From assembly GCA_020635515.1 (NCBI GenBank), contig JACJZS010000004.1:1-64000 (forward strand): a stretch of 64,000 nt of DNA, read 5' to 3'. Within the stretch, counting starts at the first letter, position 1. Each line of letters opens with the position of its first letter. The notes below the pieces were generated by a model. It was not told the DNA's origin. It searched no databases and was given only the letters and a program-made list of their open reading frames with translations. The stretch comes from Flavobacteriales bacterium (GTDB lineage: Bacteria; Bacteroidota; Bacteroidia; Flavobacteriales; Weeksellaceae). Positions 54,090 to 61,492 of this stretch are shown here, in pieces. Position numbers and translations under genes: made by a program.

Positions 54090-54635
54090 ATGAGTACAGA
54101 CGAAGAACTAATTGCATTAATCAAAAAGAATCCAAATAAAGGATTCAGAGTTTTATTGCAACAATATAAAGAAAAAGTATATTGGCAAATAAGGAGAATG
54201 GTTCTTACTCACGACGATGCCGACGAGCTGACTCAAATGGTTTTTATAAAAATTTTTAAAAATCTAAACTCATTCAAAGGAAACTCAAAATTATCTACTT
54301 GGATATACCGAATTACGACCAACGAAACCATTACATTTTTAAACAAAAAAGCCAAAGAAAAACACATATCCTACGATGATTACATACAAAATAAAGCTAA
54401 AAACCTATACGCAGATGATTTCTTTTCAGGAGAAGAAATTGATACTATCCTCCAAAAGGCATTAGCACAACTACCTCAGCAACAAAATTTAATCTTTAAA
54501 ATGAGGTATTACGACGAACTGAAATTTTCTGAAATAGCCGAAATTTTAACTCTTTCGGAAGGTGGTGTAAAATCTTCTTACCACATTGCTCAGAAAAAAA
54601 TTGAAGAACTTGTAAAAGTAAAATGCGAAGTATAA
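54090..54635 (+). CDS. ECF-type RNA polymerase sigma factor
   Basis: 181 residues. Region 2 runs about 20-85 (YWQIRRMVLTHDDADELTQ, then FIKIFKNLNSFKGNSKLSTW). Region 4 runs about 120-175 (ALAQLPQQQNLIFKMRYYDE, then LSEGGVKSSYHIAQKKIE). It probably directs a cell-envelope or stress regulon. The next gene, starting 16 bases later, encodes a short single-helix membrane protein that may be its anti-sigma partner. Confidence 0.93.
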   Translation: MSTDEELIALIKKNPNKGFRVLLQQYKEKVYWQIRRMVLTHDDADELTQMVFIKIFKNLNSFKGNSKLSTWIYRITTNETITFLNKKAKEKHISYDDYIQNKAKNLYADDFFSGEEIDTILQKALAQLPQQQNLIFKMRYYDELKFSEIAEILTLSEGGVKSSYHIAQKKIEELVKVKCEV

Positions 54636-54651
54636 CTAAAAAACTAAAGCC

Positions 54652-54963
54652 ATGAAAAACCTTAACTCTTTTAAAACACCAAATAATTACTTCAACGATT
54701 TAGAAACCAAAATCCTAAATCAAACAGTACATACAAAGAAAGAAAGAACCATTTTTTCTTTAAAAAAAGTTTTCCCTTATGGTATAGCCGCGTCTGTACT
54801 TTTAGTTGCTTCTGTATTTTGGTTTCAACAAAATGAAACTATTCAAGAACAAAAGAAAGAACAAGTATCCGAAGTTTTATACGAAACTTATTTTCTAGAC
54901 AATCCTTACGAAAGTGAACTTAACACCTACATAGACGAAGAAGTTGCTTATAATGGCTTTTAA
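54652..54963 (+). CDS. Single-helix membrane protein, probable anti-sigma partner
   Basis: 103 residues. A cytoplasmic N-terminus (MKNLNSFKTPNNYFNDLETKIL) precedes one membrane helix (about 40-58) and an acidic periplasmic tail. The position directly after the ECF sigma gene and the topology fit a small anti-sigma factor, though no zinc-binding motif is present. The last codons (NGF, stop) belong to the 65-bp direct repeat that brackets the downstream island. Confidence 0.75.
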   Translation: MKNLNSFKTPNNYFNDLETKILNQTVHTKKERTIFSLKKVFPYGIAASVLLVASVFWFQQNETIQEQKKEQVSEVLYETYFLDNPYESELNTYIDEEVAYNGF

Positions 54964-55016
54964 TCTTTTGTGAAAAAATTTGAGGAATACTTTTTGTTAA
55001 CTTCTATGGTGTCTAT
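54952..55016. repeat. 65-bp direct repeat, left copy (fused 3' ends of two genes)
   Basis: It begins with the last three codons of the anti-sigma gene. On the minus strand it encodes the final residues IDTIEVNKKYSSNFFTKD of the LolA-like protein whose full gene lies at 57246. It matches 57238-57302 at 62 of 65 positions. The left copy is thus a 3' fragment of a gene 2.3 kb away. Confidence 0.93.
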
Positions 55017-55081
55017 ACTTCTTTGTCATGCTGAGCTACGTCGAAGCATCAGTAAAAAATATTCTTTATTTTAGAAAGGAA
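55013..55081. repeat. Hairpin-forming interspersed repeat R1
   Basis: 69 bases, almost identical to 56437-56505, containing TGTCATGCTGAGC and GTCGAAGCATC. Both copies run into a similar T-rich stretch ending in TATATTTG, the promoter of the next TA unit. Confidence 0.85.
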
Positions 55082-55110
55082 CGAAGAAAGGAGTGCATTT
55101 CTTTTTTTTG

Positions 55111-55118
55111 TATATTTG
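55111..55118 (+). promoter_or_regulatory. -7 promoter element of TA module A
   Basis: TATATTTG fits TAnnTTTG and lies 15 bases before the antitoxin ATG. The same context recurs before module C. Confidence 0.55.
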
Positions 55119-55133
55119 TATAAACTCTATTTT

Positions 55134-55352
55134 ATGGAAACATTAAATATTACTGCGTACACTGAAGACCATAATCAAATAAATGCCATAAAAGCGTTTA
55201 TGGAATCTCTGAACATAAAGTTTAAAATCGATAACAAAGAAAGTAATTATAACCCTGAGTTTGTAGAAAAAATTTTAAACAGTAAACAAGATCATAAAGA
55301 TGGAAAGGGAGAGGTATTGACTTTAGACGAATTCAAAAAACTATGCAAATAA
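55134..55352 (+). CDS. Antitoxin of YoeB-type TA module A (DUF2683-like)
   Basis: 72 residues from ATG 55134 (METLNITAYTEDHNQINAI); an in-frame upstream ATG exists but overlaps the promoter. The middle resembles the DUF2683-type antitoxins found next to Txe/YoeB toxins in flavobacteria. The C-terminal GEVLTLDEFKKLCK probably contacts the toxin. It overlaps the toxin gene by 10 bases. It is intact. Confidence 0.8.
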   Translation: METLNITAYTEDHNQINAIKAFMESLNIKFKIDNKESNYNPEFVEKILNSKQDHKDGKGEVLTLDEFKKLCK

Positions 55353-55606
55353 AGCTATTACCTGACGCAAAAAAAGATTTTGATTATTGGAAGAAAACAG
55401 GAAATAAAATAATTCTAAAAAAAATAACTCAACTCATTGAAAACATGCTAAAAACTCCTTACGAAGGTTTAGGAAAACCCGAAGCACTGAAGCATGAACT
55501 CACTGGATTATGGAGTAGAAGAATTAATAAGGAACATCGAATAATATATGAAATAGAAGATGACTTTTTAATTATACATTCACTCAAAGGACATTATGAA
55601 AGTTAA
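55343..55606 (+). CDS. Txe/YoeB-family mRNA interferase toxin (TA module A)
   Basis: 87 residues. Residues equivalent to the YoeB catalytic set are present: E47 (GKPEALKHELTG), R66 (EHRIIYEI) and the C-terminal H84-Y85 (LKGHYES). SRRINKEHRIIYE is the family signature. YoeB cleaves mRNA at the ribosomal A site. The gene is intact, so this is the only fully intact module of the island. Confidence 0.92.
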   Translation: MQIKLLPDAKKDFDYWKKTGNKIILKKITQLIENMLKTPYEGLGKPEALKHELTGLWSRRINKEHRIIYEIEDDFLIIHSLKGHYES

Positions 55607-55612
55607 TTCTAC

Positions 55613-55714
55613 AATATTCCCGAGTATCTACTAGAAACACAAAAGAAGTACATAGAAACCTTAGAAAAGAAAAATCAACTACTCAAACAAGAACTTGCAG
55701 AGGCAAAGAAGTAA
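55613..55714 (+). pseudogene. 3'-terminal fragment of a regulator-like coiled-coil gene
   Basis: An open stretch with no start codon reads IPEYLLETQKKYIETLEKKN and continues for about 12 more residues to a stop. It looks like the coiled-coil tail of an XRE-type regulator, similar in style to the one at 47093. It is a third 3'-end scrap associated with a TA module in this window. Confidence 0.5.
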
Positions 55715-55716
55715 GA

Positions 55717-55809
55717 ATCTTAATAAAAGAATCTTTCGACGTGCTCAATATGACTATACAGCATTGTCATACTGATTTCTATGATAAAATCAAGATGACT
55801 ATACTTCTT
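55717..55809. repeat. Hairpin-forming interspersed repeat R2
   Basis: Shares 24 identical bases with R3 (55717-55740 equals 56376-56399, ending TCTTTCGAC) and has two CAAxATGACTATAC-type arms. It separates TA modules A and B. Confidence 0.7.
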
Positions 55810-55848
55810 ATTTATTTTTTGCTTAACTTTATGTAAAGCTACGTTTTT

Positions 55849-56094
55849 ATGAAAACCTACACATTAGAAATTGAAGATTCAACAGTACAAAAGGTAATGA
55901 ATTTTTTAAAAACTTTCTCTAAAAAAGAAGTGAAAATTATTCCACAAACAACTGATTTTGAAATTACTAAAAAAGAAGTTCAGAAGGATTACCAAGCATT
56001 ATTAAAAGGTACTCAATTTTATACTATTGAGGAAGTTGAACAAGAGATGAATGATTTAATCAAACATGAAAGTAAAACTAACTCGCGAATTTAG
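55849..56094 (+). CDS. Antitoxin of ParE-type TA module B
   Basis: 81 residues: KTYTLEIEDSTVQKVMNFLK, then an acidic helical C-terminus with IEEVEQEMNDLIKHES. Size, charge and a 29-base overlap with the following ParE-type gene mark it as an antitoxin. The gene is intact although its toxin is frameshifted. Confidence 0.75.
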   Translation: MKTYTLEIEDSTVQKVMNFLKTFSKKEVKIIPQTTDFEITKKEVQKDYQALLKGTQFYTIEEVEQEMNDLIKHESKTNSRI

Positions 56095-56339
56095 GTATCG
56101 ACTAAAAAGACAAATAGAGTTTATAGCATCAGACAAACCTAAAGCAGCGAAAAAGTTTAACGAGCTTTTTACTCAAAATCCAAGAAATGCCTTTTAAATG
56201 TAGAAAATCCATCTTTTTTGAAGATGAATACATTCGAGACTTAATTATAAAAGGGTATATTGTTGTATACAGAATCAATGAATCCGATGATATTATTGAA
56301 GTTTTTGGGTTACATAAATGGCAAAATGAGTTAAGTTGA
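56066..56339 (+). pseudogene. Frameshifted RelE/ParE toxin (TA module B)
   Basis: From ATG 56066 the frame reads MKVKLTREFRYRLKRQIEFI and continues to about NELFTQ, then stops early. After dropping one A from the AAAA run near 56173, the frame continues IQEMPFKCRKSIFFEDEYIR and ends HKWQNELS at 56339, a complete ParE-type toxin of about 90 residues. A single-base homopolymer insertion, or a sequencing error, explains the break. Confidence 0.8.
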
Positions 56340-56375
56340 TTGTAATTTATCATTAGTATAAACACAAAAGAAATC

Positions 56376-56505
56376 ATCTTAATAAAAGAATCTTTCGACA
56401 CTGCCTGTAGTGAGCATGTCGAACTGCTCAAGATGACTATACTTCTTTGTCATGCTGAGCTACGTCGAAGCATCAGTAAAAAATCTCCTTTATTTTAGAA
56501 AGGAA
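56376..56505. repeat. Hairpin-forming interspersed repeat R3
   Basis: The longest copy. It combines the R2-like left part (to 56399) with a 69-base right part identical to R1 but for a few bases. Inner arms such as CTGCTCAAGATGAC and GTCATGCTGAGC can pair imperfectly. It separates modules B and C. Confidence 0.85.
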
Positions 56506-56522
56506 TGCTTTTCATTTTTTTG

Positions 56523-56530
56523 TATATTTG
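56523..56530 (+). promoter_or_regulatory. -7 promoter element of TA module C
   Basis: TATATTTG fits TAnnTTTG and ends 18 bases before the ATG at 56549, in a context like that of module A. Confidence 0.5.
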
Positions 56531-56548
56531 AGAGGTAAAACAATTAAT

Positions 56549-56760
56549 ATGAATACAAGTATTAGAGTAGATATATTAAATCCAAAAGCAACAAATTTGC
56601 TTAAAGATTTGGCAGACTTGAATTTAATTTCCATCAGAGAAGTACCTAATAAAGGTTTTGAAAGCACTTTGAAAAAACTTCGTTCAAAATTAAAACTGTT
56701 CCTAATTTAGAGGAAATTACAAAAGAAGTAGAAAAAGTAAGAGCGAAGCGATATGAATGA
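56549..56760 (+). pseudogene. Frameshifted antitoxin of PIN-type TA module C
   Basis: Starts MNTSIRVDILNPKATNLLKD and runs normally to LKKLRSKLK, then hits a stop. Restoring one missing A in the AAAA run near 56686-56689 gives RSKIKTVPNLEEITKEVEKV, then RAKRYE, ending at 56760. That is a typical small antitoxin tail overlapping the PIN start by eight bases. A one-base deletion or sequencing error. Confidence 0.75.
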
Positions 56761-57176
56761 TAAACCAAAAAAGACTATCATTGATACAAACATTTGGATA
56801 AGTTATTTAATTTCAAAAAATTATACTCAACTTGACGAAATCATTATTTCTGGGAAATGTATTTTGATTTTTAGTCAAGAATTATTGGACGAGTTTTTAT
56901 CCGTAATTCAAAGACCAAAATTTAGAAGTTTTTTTTAATCAAGAAGATTCTGAAAACTTAATTGAAGTGATTCAAGAATATGCTGAATTCGTAGAAGTGA
57001 ATAGTAAAATAGATGCTTGTAGAGATAGGAAAGATAATTTTTTATTATCTCTTTCAAAAGATTCACATGCTGACTTCTTAATTACAGGAGATAATGATTT
57101 ACTTGATTTAAACATCTTTGAATCCACTAAAATTATAACTATCACAAAATTTATAGATAAAATCAATCATGTATAA
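56753..57176 (+). pseudogene. Frameshifted PIN-domain toxin (TA module C)
   Basis: PIN-domain ribonuclease of the VapC type. It begins NDKPKKTIIDTNIWISYLI with the first catalytic Asp in IIDTN. It continues to QRPKFRSFF and stops inside a run of eight T residues at about 56930-56937. With seven T residues it continues NQEDSENLIEVIQEYAEFVE and reaches the later acidic residues CRDRKDN and ITGDNDLLDL. The full length would be about 140 residues. Confidence 0.82.
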
Positions 57177-57235
57177 TCTTTCGACAACTCAAGATGACTA
57201 TAGAGCTTTGTCATGCTGAACTACGTCGAAGCATC
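57175..57235. repeat. Hairpin-forming interspersed repeat R4
   Basis: Begins in the last codon of the PIN gene. CTTTCGACAACTCAAGATGAC and GTCATGCTGAACTACGTCGAAG face each other as an imperfect inverted repeat of about 55 bases. It is the last element before the right copy of the 65-bp repeat. Confidence 0.75.
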
Positions 57236-57237
57236 AA

Positions 57238-57302
57238 AATGGCTTTTAATCTTTTGTGAAAAAATTTGAAGAATACTTTTTGTTGACTTCTATGGTATCT
57301 AT
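57238..57302. repeat. 65-bp direct repeat, right copy
   Basis: Native 3' end of the minus-strand LolA-like gene. It still carries, at its left edge, the AATGGCTTTTAA that ends the anti-sigma gene 2.3 kb away. See the left copy at 54952. Confidence 0.93.
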
Positions 57303-57914
57303 TTCTAAGGTAAACTTGGTATTATCTTCTTTGTTAATTGACTCTACTTGAAAAGGCATTGTATACTCGCTTACTTTTCTGAAATTACTGTAATAAATAG
57401 TTTCTCGAGAATTAATTTCCTTGATTAAATTGTACGTAGAAACATCAAAATAATACAATATAATTTTACCTTTTTTTGATAACGAAACCTTAAAACACAA
57501 TACCTCTCCTACTTTTTCTTTTCCTAAATATTTGGCGACAAATCCTTTTTCTGAATATTCTAATAAATCTGAGTCAAACGGCTCAGGAACATAATTCTTA
57601 TTTTCTACTAACTTATTTTTATTAAAGTCAAATTCATATGCTTTTGTTCCATCATAAACTTCTGTTGTTTGTTTTTTTCCGTTTAAGGTAAGTACTGTTT
57701 TGGTTAAGTTCGGTTTTTTCTGAAATAATTCTACAGGAATCTTATCTTCTCCGAGTATAATTTCTCCTTTTATATAAGTGGAATTTAATTTTTTCCAATT
57801 TTCTACAGTTCCTGTAACCTCTAAATTTTTTTGTATAATTTCTTTTGCAGTTTGACTAAATCCAAAAGCTGAAACCAACAAAAATAAAACTGTATATAGA
57901 TATGTTTTTTTCAT
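57246..57914 (-). CDS. Secreted LolA-like/outer-membrane lipoprotein-sorting-type protein
   Basis: 222 residues with a signal peptide ending about residue 20 (FGFSQ). The body is beta-rich: STYIKGEIILGEDKIPVEL, TKTVLTLNGKKQTTEVYDG, CFKVSLSKKGKIILYYFD and KVSEYTMPFQVESI. This is the half-barrel pattern of LolA/LppX-like proteins that handle lipids or lipoproteins. It lacks a lipobox. Its last 57 bases are duplicated at 54960-55016. Before the TA island arrived, it must have been convergent with the anti-sigma gene, with overlapping stops. Confidence 0.75.
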   Translation of the reverse strand: MKKTYLYTVLFLLVSAFGFSQTAKEIIQKNLEVTGTVENWKKLNSTYIKGEIILGEDKIPVELFQKKPNLTKTVLTLNGKKQTTEVYDGTKAYEFDFNKNKLVENKNYVPEPFDSDLLEYSEKGFVAKYLGKEKVGEVLCFKVSLSKKGKIILYYFDVSTYNLIKEINSRETIYYSNFRKVSEYTMPFQVESINKEDNTKFTLEIDTIEVNKKYSSNFFTKD

Positions 57915-57953
57915 AATTTTTAGTTTTTTTCAAAAATCATTCCGAAATGAATA

Positions 57954-60056
57954 TTAACTTATTTTCATCCACTTCATATCGCTTTTATAATACTCTACAA
58001 AGTAGTTTTTTATCATTTGATTTTGCTGATGATTTAAATTGGAATCTCCTAAAAGCAATTCATTAATAGTTCTTTTTGCTAAATACACCAACTGTTTGTC
58101 TTCTACCAAGTCTGTAAGTTTAAAATCAATTTGTCCACTTTGTTGCGTTCCGAGAATATTTCCTGGTCCGCGAATTTCCATATCTACTTCCGATATTTTA
58201 AATCCATCATTGGTTTCACACATGGTTTTAATTCTCTTTTTTGCTTCTTTGGAAAGCTCCATTTTAGTTACCAATATACAATAACTTTGCTCACTTCCTC
58301 TACCTACTCTTCCTCTTAACTGATGAAGCTGAGAAAGCCCAAATCGTTCTGAATTTTCTATTACCATAATCGAAGCATTAGGTACATTTACACCTACTTC
58401 TATAACTGTAGTTGCTACCATTATATGCGATTTTCCTGTAGAAAATTTATTCATTTCTGCTTCTTTTTCTCGTGGTTTCATTTTTCCATGAACGATAGAA
58501 ATTTGGTATTCTGGAGCAGGGAATTCAGAAGCAATATATTCAAAACCGTCCATTAAATTTTTATAATCCAAGGTTTCACTTTCTTCAATAAGTGGATAAA
58601 CTATATACACCTGCGTTCCTTTTTCTATCTGCTGACGAATAAATCGAATAATTTCGTAACGTTTATCTTCGTAAATATGGATTGTTTTTACTTGCTTTCT
58701 TCCTTTAGGCAGTTCATCAATTACGGATAAATCTAAATCGGAATAAAAACTCATTGCTAACGTTCGCGGAATTGGCGTTGCTGTCATCACCAAAATATGT
58801 GGCGGAATACTGTTTTTTTTCCATAATTTGGCTCGTTGTGCAACTCCAAACCGATGTTGTTCATCAATTATTGCCAAACCTAATTTTTCAAACTGTACAA
58901 CATCTTCTAATAAAGCATGTGTTCCTACCAGTATTTTTAAGTTTCCTTCCATCAAACCAGAATGAATTTCATTTCGCTTAGCTTGCGAAGTTGAACCAGT
59001 TAGTAATTCTACTGGAATCCCTAAAGGCAAAATCAACTCTTGAATCGAATTAAAATGCTGTTGAGCTAATATTTCTGTTGGAGCCATCAAGCATGCTTGA
59101 AATCCATTATCAATTGCTATCAACATAGAAAGTAAAGCAACCATAGTTTTTCCCGAACCAACATCTCCTTGCAACAAACGATTCATCTGAATGTTTTTTT
59201 TCATATCAATCCGAATTTCTCGTACCACTCGTTTTTGAGCATTGGTGAGTTCAAACGGTATATGGTTAGAATAAAATTCATTAAAAAAATATCCTACATT
59301 CAAAAAAGGATTTCCTTTGTTCTGTGCAATTCTGTTTTGCTTTTTCAATCCCATTTGGAGTTGAAAAAAGAAAATCTCTTCAAATTTTAGTCGTTTTTTT
59401 GCTTGATTTAATGCTTGAATATTTTCAGGAAGATGAATATTTTTTAATGCTTCTTTCCTAGAAATTAGTTGATTTTCTCTTATAATCTGTTCACTTAAAT
59501 TTTCAGGAATTAAATTATAAATTTCATCGAATAAATTAATGTATACTTTTTGATACCAACGGTTATTAACTCCTTTTTTTGAAGTTTTATCAGTGAGAGA
59601 ATATAGTGAAGAAAAACCTGTATTTTTAGTAGCAAAACTAGAATACAATTCAATTTCTGGATGCGAAATGCTCAACTTCCCATTAAAACTAGTTAGTTTT
59701 CCATAAATTACCACTTGAGCATTAATCGGAATGGAAGTAATCAACCATTTGGTAATACGAAACCAAACCAATTCTATAACTCCAAATTCATCTTTAAAAA
59801 CTCCTACCAAACGTTTTTTACCTGCTCCATATTGCACTTCTTTAAGCGATACAATCTCTCCTTTTAACTGAACTTCTTGTTCTAGCGGAGCTTCCACTGT
59901 TTTAGAAATGATACTTCTATCTACATATCTATACGGAAAATGATTTAGCAAATCAAAATACGTTTTGATTCCAAAAGTTGACTGAAGTACTTTCGCTTTT
60001 TCCTCGCCAACACCTTTTATATATTCTACAGATTTATTTAATATACTTTCATGCAT
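57954..60056 (-). CDS. recG: ATP-dependent DNA helicase RecG
   Basis: Superfamily 2 helicase that remodels stalled forks and Holliday junctions. The N-terminal wedge/OB domain spans about 50-140. Walker A is GDVGSGKT at 297-304 and motif II is DEQH at 398-401. Later motifs include TATPIPRTLAMSFY and RGRVGRGSEQSYC. Length 700 is standard. It lies four bases after the DUF2721 gene. Confidence 0.95.
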   Translation of the reverse strand: MHESILNKSVEYIKGVGEEKAKVLQSTFGIKTYFDLLNHFPYRYVDRSIISKTVEAPLEQEVQLKGEIVSLKEVQYGAGKKRLVGVFKDEFGVIELVWFRITKWLITSIPINAQVVIYGKLTSFNGKLSISHPEIELYSSFATKNTGFSSLYSLTDKTSKKGVNNRWYQKVYINLFDEIYNLIPENLSEQIIRENQLISRKEALKNIHLPENIQALNQAKKRLKFEEIFFFQLQMGLKKQNRIAQNKGNPFLNVGYFFNEFYSNHIPFELTNAQKRVVREIRIDMKKNIQMNRLLQGDVGSGKTMVALLSMLIAIDNGFQACLMAPTEILAQQHFNSIQELILPLGIPVELLTGSTSQAKRNEIHSGLMEGNLKILVGTHALLEDVVQFEKLGLAIIDEQHRFGVAQRAKLWKKNSIPPHILVMTATPIPRTLAMSFYSDLDLSVIDELPKGRKQVKTIHIYEDKRYEIIRFIRQQIEKGTQVYIVYPLIEESETLDYKNLMDGFEYIASEFPAPEYQISIVHGKMKPREKEAEMNKFSTGKSHIMVATTVIEVGVNVPNASIMVIENSERFGLSQLHQLRGRVGRGSEQSYCILVTKMELSKEAKKRIKTMCETNDGFKISEVDMEIRGPGNILGTQQSGQIDFKLTDLVEDKQLVYLAKRTINELLLGDSNLNHQQNQMIKNYFVEYYKSDMKWMKIS

Positions 60057-60059
60057 TCT

Positions 60060-60452
60060 TTAGTTTTCTTCCAAATCACTCAAGTGAATTTTTAACGCCT
60101 GCACAGAGATATTTATTTCCCACATAGAAAGAAAAAGAGATACCAACAACAAAAGTAAAGCAATCGCAAAAAGAATAATCCCTAGACAATCCAATTCAAA
60201 GAAAATCATCAGCATAGCAAAAACACTAAAAAAAAGACTTGTTACGCCAAAAAGTTGCATCAAGCGGATTAATTTAATTCTGAAATTTAAACTTTTTATT
60301 TGTTTAATTATCATTCTTTTATGATCCTCATCATAACTTTTTTTAAGACCTCTTACAATGGTTGCTATGGCAACAAAACGATTGGTATATGCCAATAAAA
60401 TTAAAGAGGTAGCAGAAAATAAAAGTGCTGGCGTTTCTAGATTTAAAGTCAT
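60060..60452 (-). CDS. DUF2721 membrane protein
   Basis: 130 residues with three membrane helices. ALLFSATSLILLAYTNRFVA and the helix pair near residues 64-115 (LIRLMQLFGVTSLFFSVFAM) follow the DUF2721 pattern. Function unknown. It overlaps the AI-2E transporter gene by four bases and precedes recG, suggesting a three-gene transcript. Confidence 0.8.
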   Translation of the reverse strand: MTLNLETPALLFSATSLILLAYTNRFVAIATIVRGLKKSYDEDHKRMIIKQIKSLNFRIKLIRLMQLFGVTSLFFSVFAMLMIFFELDCLGIILFAIALLLLLVSLFLSMWEINISVQALKIHLSDLEEN

Positions 60453-61480
60453 TTTCTAATTATTTTTACATTATCTGGATATTCTTCTCTGTATATATCT
60501 ATTAGTATAAACAACAACGAAATTAAAAGAGGTCCAAAAATAAGTCCTAAAAAACCAAATAAATTAAGTCCTACTATAATTCCGAATACTGTAATTAAAG
60601 GATGGATATTATCTAATCTTTCCAACAACGTAAACCTAAATATATTATCTACACTTCCTATTACTACAGTTCCCCAAATTAAAGTAAAAACACCTTCATA
60701 CGTCTGACCATTAGCAAAATAAATAATAGCAATAGGCACATACGCCAATGCAGAACCAACAATAGGAACAGCTGAAGCAAAAAAGGTAATTAAAAACCAA
60801 AACCAAATATCTTCTAATCCTATAATCCAATATCCTATAAAACCTGCAATTGCCTGAACAAATGCAACAAGTGGAATTCCTATTGCATTAGAAAAAACCA
60901 TTCTATAAAAACGTTCCCTCACACGAACACTATCCTCTTTTTTCATTGGCATCCATATAAAAAACTGATTTTCTAACCACGAAGCATTGGTAAGCATAAA
61001 GTAGAAAATAAAGAACGAAAAAAAAATAGTTGTTAAAATATTCAATCCCGAATTTATGACTCCACTTACATTTGATGCTAAAAACCCACTTAAATCTTTT
61101 AACAAAGAACTATCAAAGATATCTATGTTGAATGTTGTAGATAAATACTCAGATATGTTTTTAATTGATTGCGTTAGCTTGGCAGGATAATCTTTTAAAT
61201 CTCCTAATTTAGAATAAATCAGTACTCCAAAAAAATACACAGGAATTAAAATAGAAATCAATGCAATTAAAAGAATCAGAACTCTTGCCATCCAAGGTTT
61301 TATCTTTTTTATACTTAAAAGTCTTTTATGCAATCTCCTTGTAAGAATGTATAAAGTGAGTGCTCCCAAAAAGCTAGGTATAAACATTATCAACTCTTTA
61401 CCTACCAAATACATGGTAAATACAATTATAATCAAAAAAGAGAGTTGTTTTAACTGTGAATTAGTTAATAGTACTTTCAT
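60449..61480 (-). CDS. AI-2E family transporter (PerM/TqsA-like)
   Basis: 343 residues with about eight membrane helices in the usual pattern: three near the N-terminus, a periplasmic loop of about 70 residues, and a C-terminal block ending with LNLFGFLGLIFGPLLISLLF. The motif is typical of the family. Members export signalling molecules or act in Na+/H+ exchange; the substrate here is unknown. Confidence 0.85.
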   Translation of the reverse strand: MKVLLTNSQLKQLSFLIIIVFTMYLVGKELIMFIPSFLGALTLYILTRRLHKRLLSIKKIKPWMARVLILLIALISILIPVYFFGVLIYSKLGDLKDYPAKLTQSIKNISEYLSTTFNIDIFDSSLLKDLSGFLASNVSGVINSGLNILTTIFFSFFIFYFMLTNASWLENQFFIWMPMKKEDSVRVRERFYRMVFSNAIGIPLVAFVQAIAGFIGYWIIGLEDIWFWFLITFFASAVPIVGSALAYVPIAIIYFANGQTYEGVFTLIWGTVVIGSVDNIFRFTLLERLDNIHPLITVFGIIVGLNLFGFLGLIFGPLLISLLFILIDIYREEYPDNVKIIRK

Positions 61481-61492
61481 AAATTTTAGTAA

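Noticed and set aside
56753..57176. Programmed frameshift in the PIN toxin
   Set aside because: The shift is at a plain T8 run with no visible stimulatory structure, and neighbouring genes carry similar homopolymer breaks, so decay or sequencing error is simpler.
54952..57302. Integron cassette array or transposon
   Set aside because: No integrase or transposase gene is in the window, no attC-type RYYYAAC/GTTRRRY cores are seen in the repeats, and the 65-bp flanks are gene termini rather than terminal inverted repeats.
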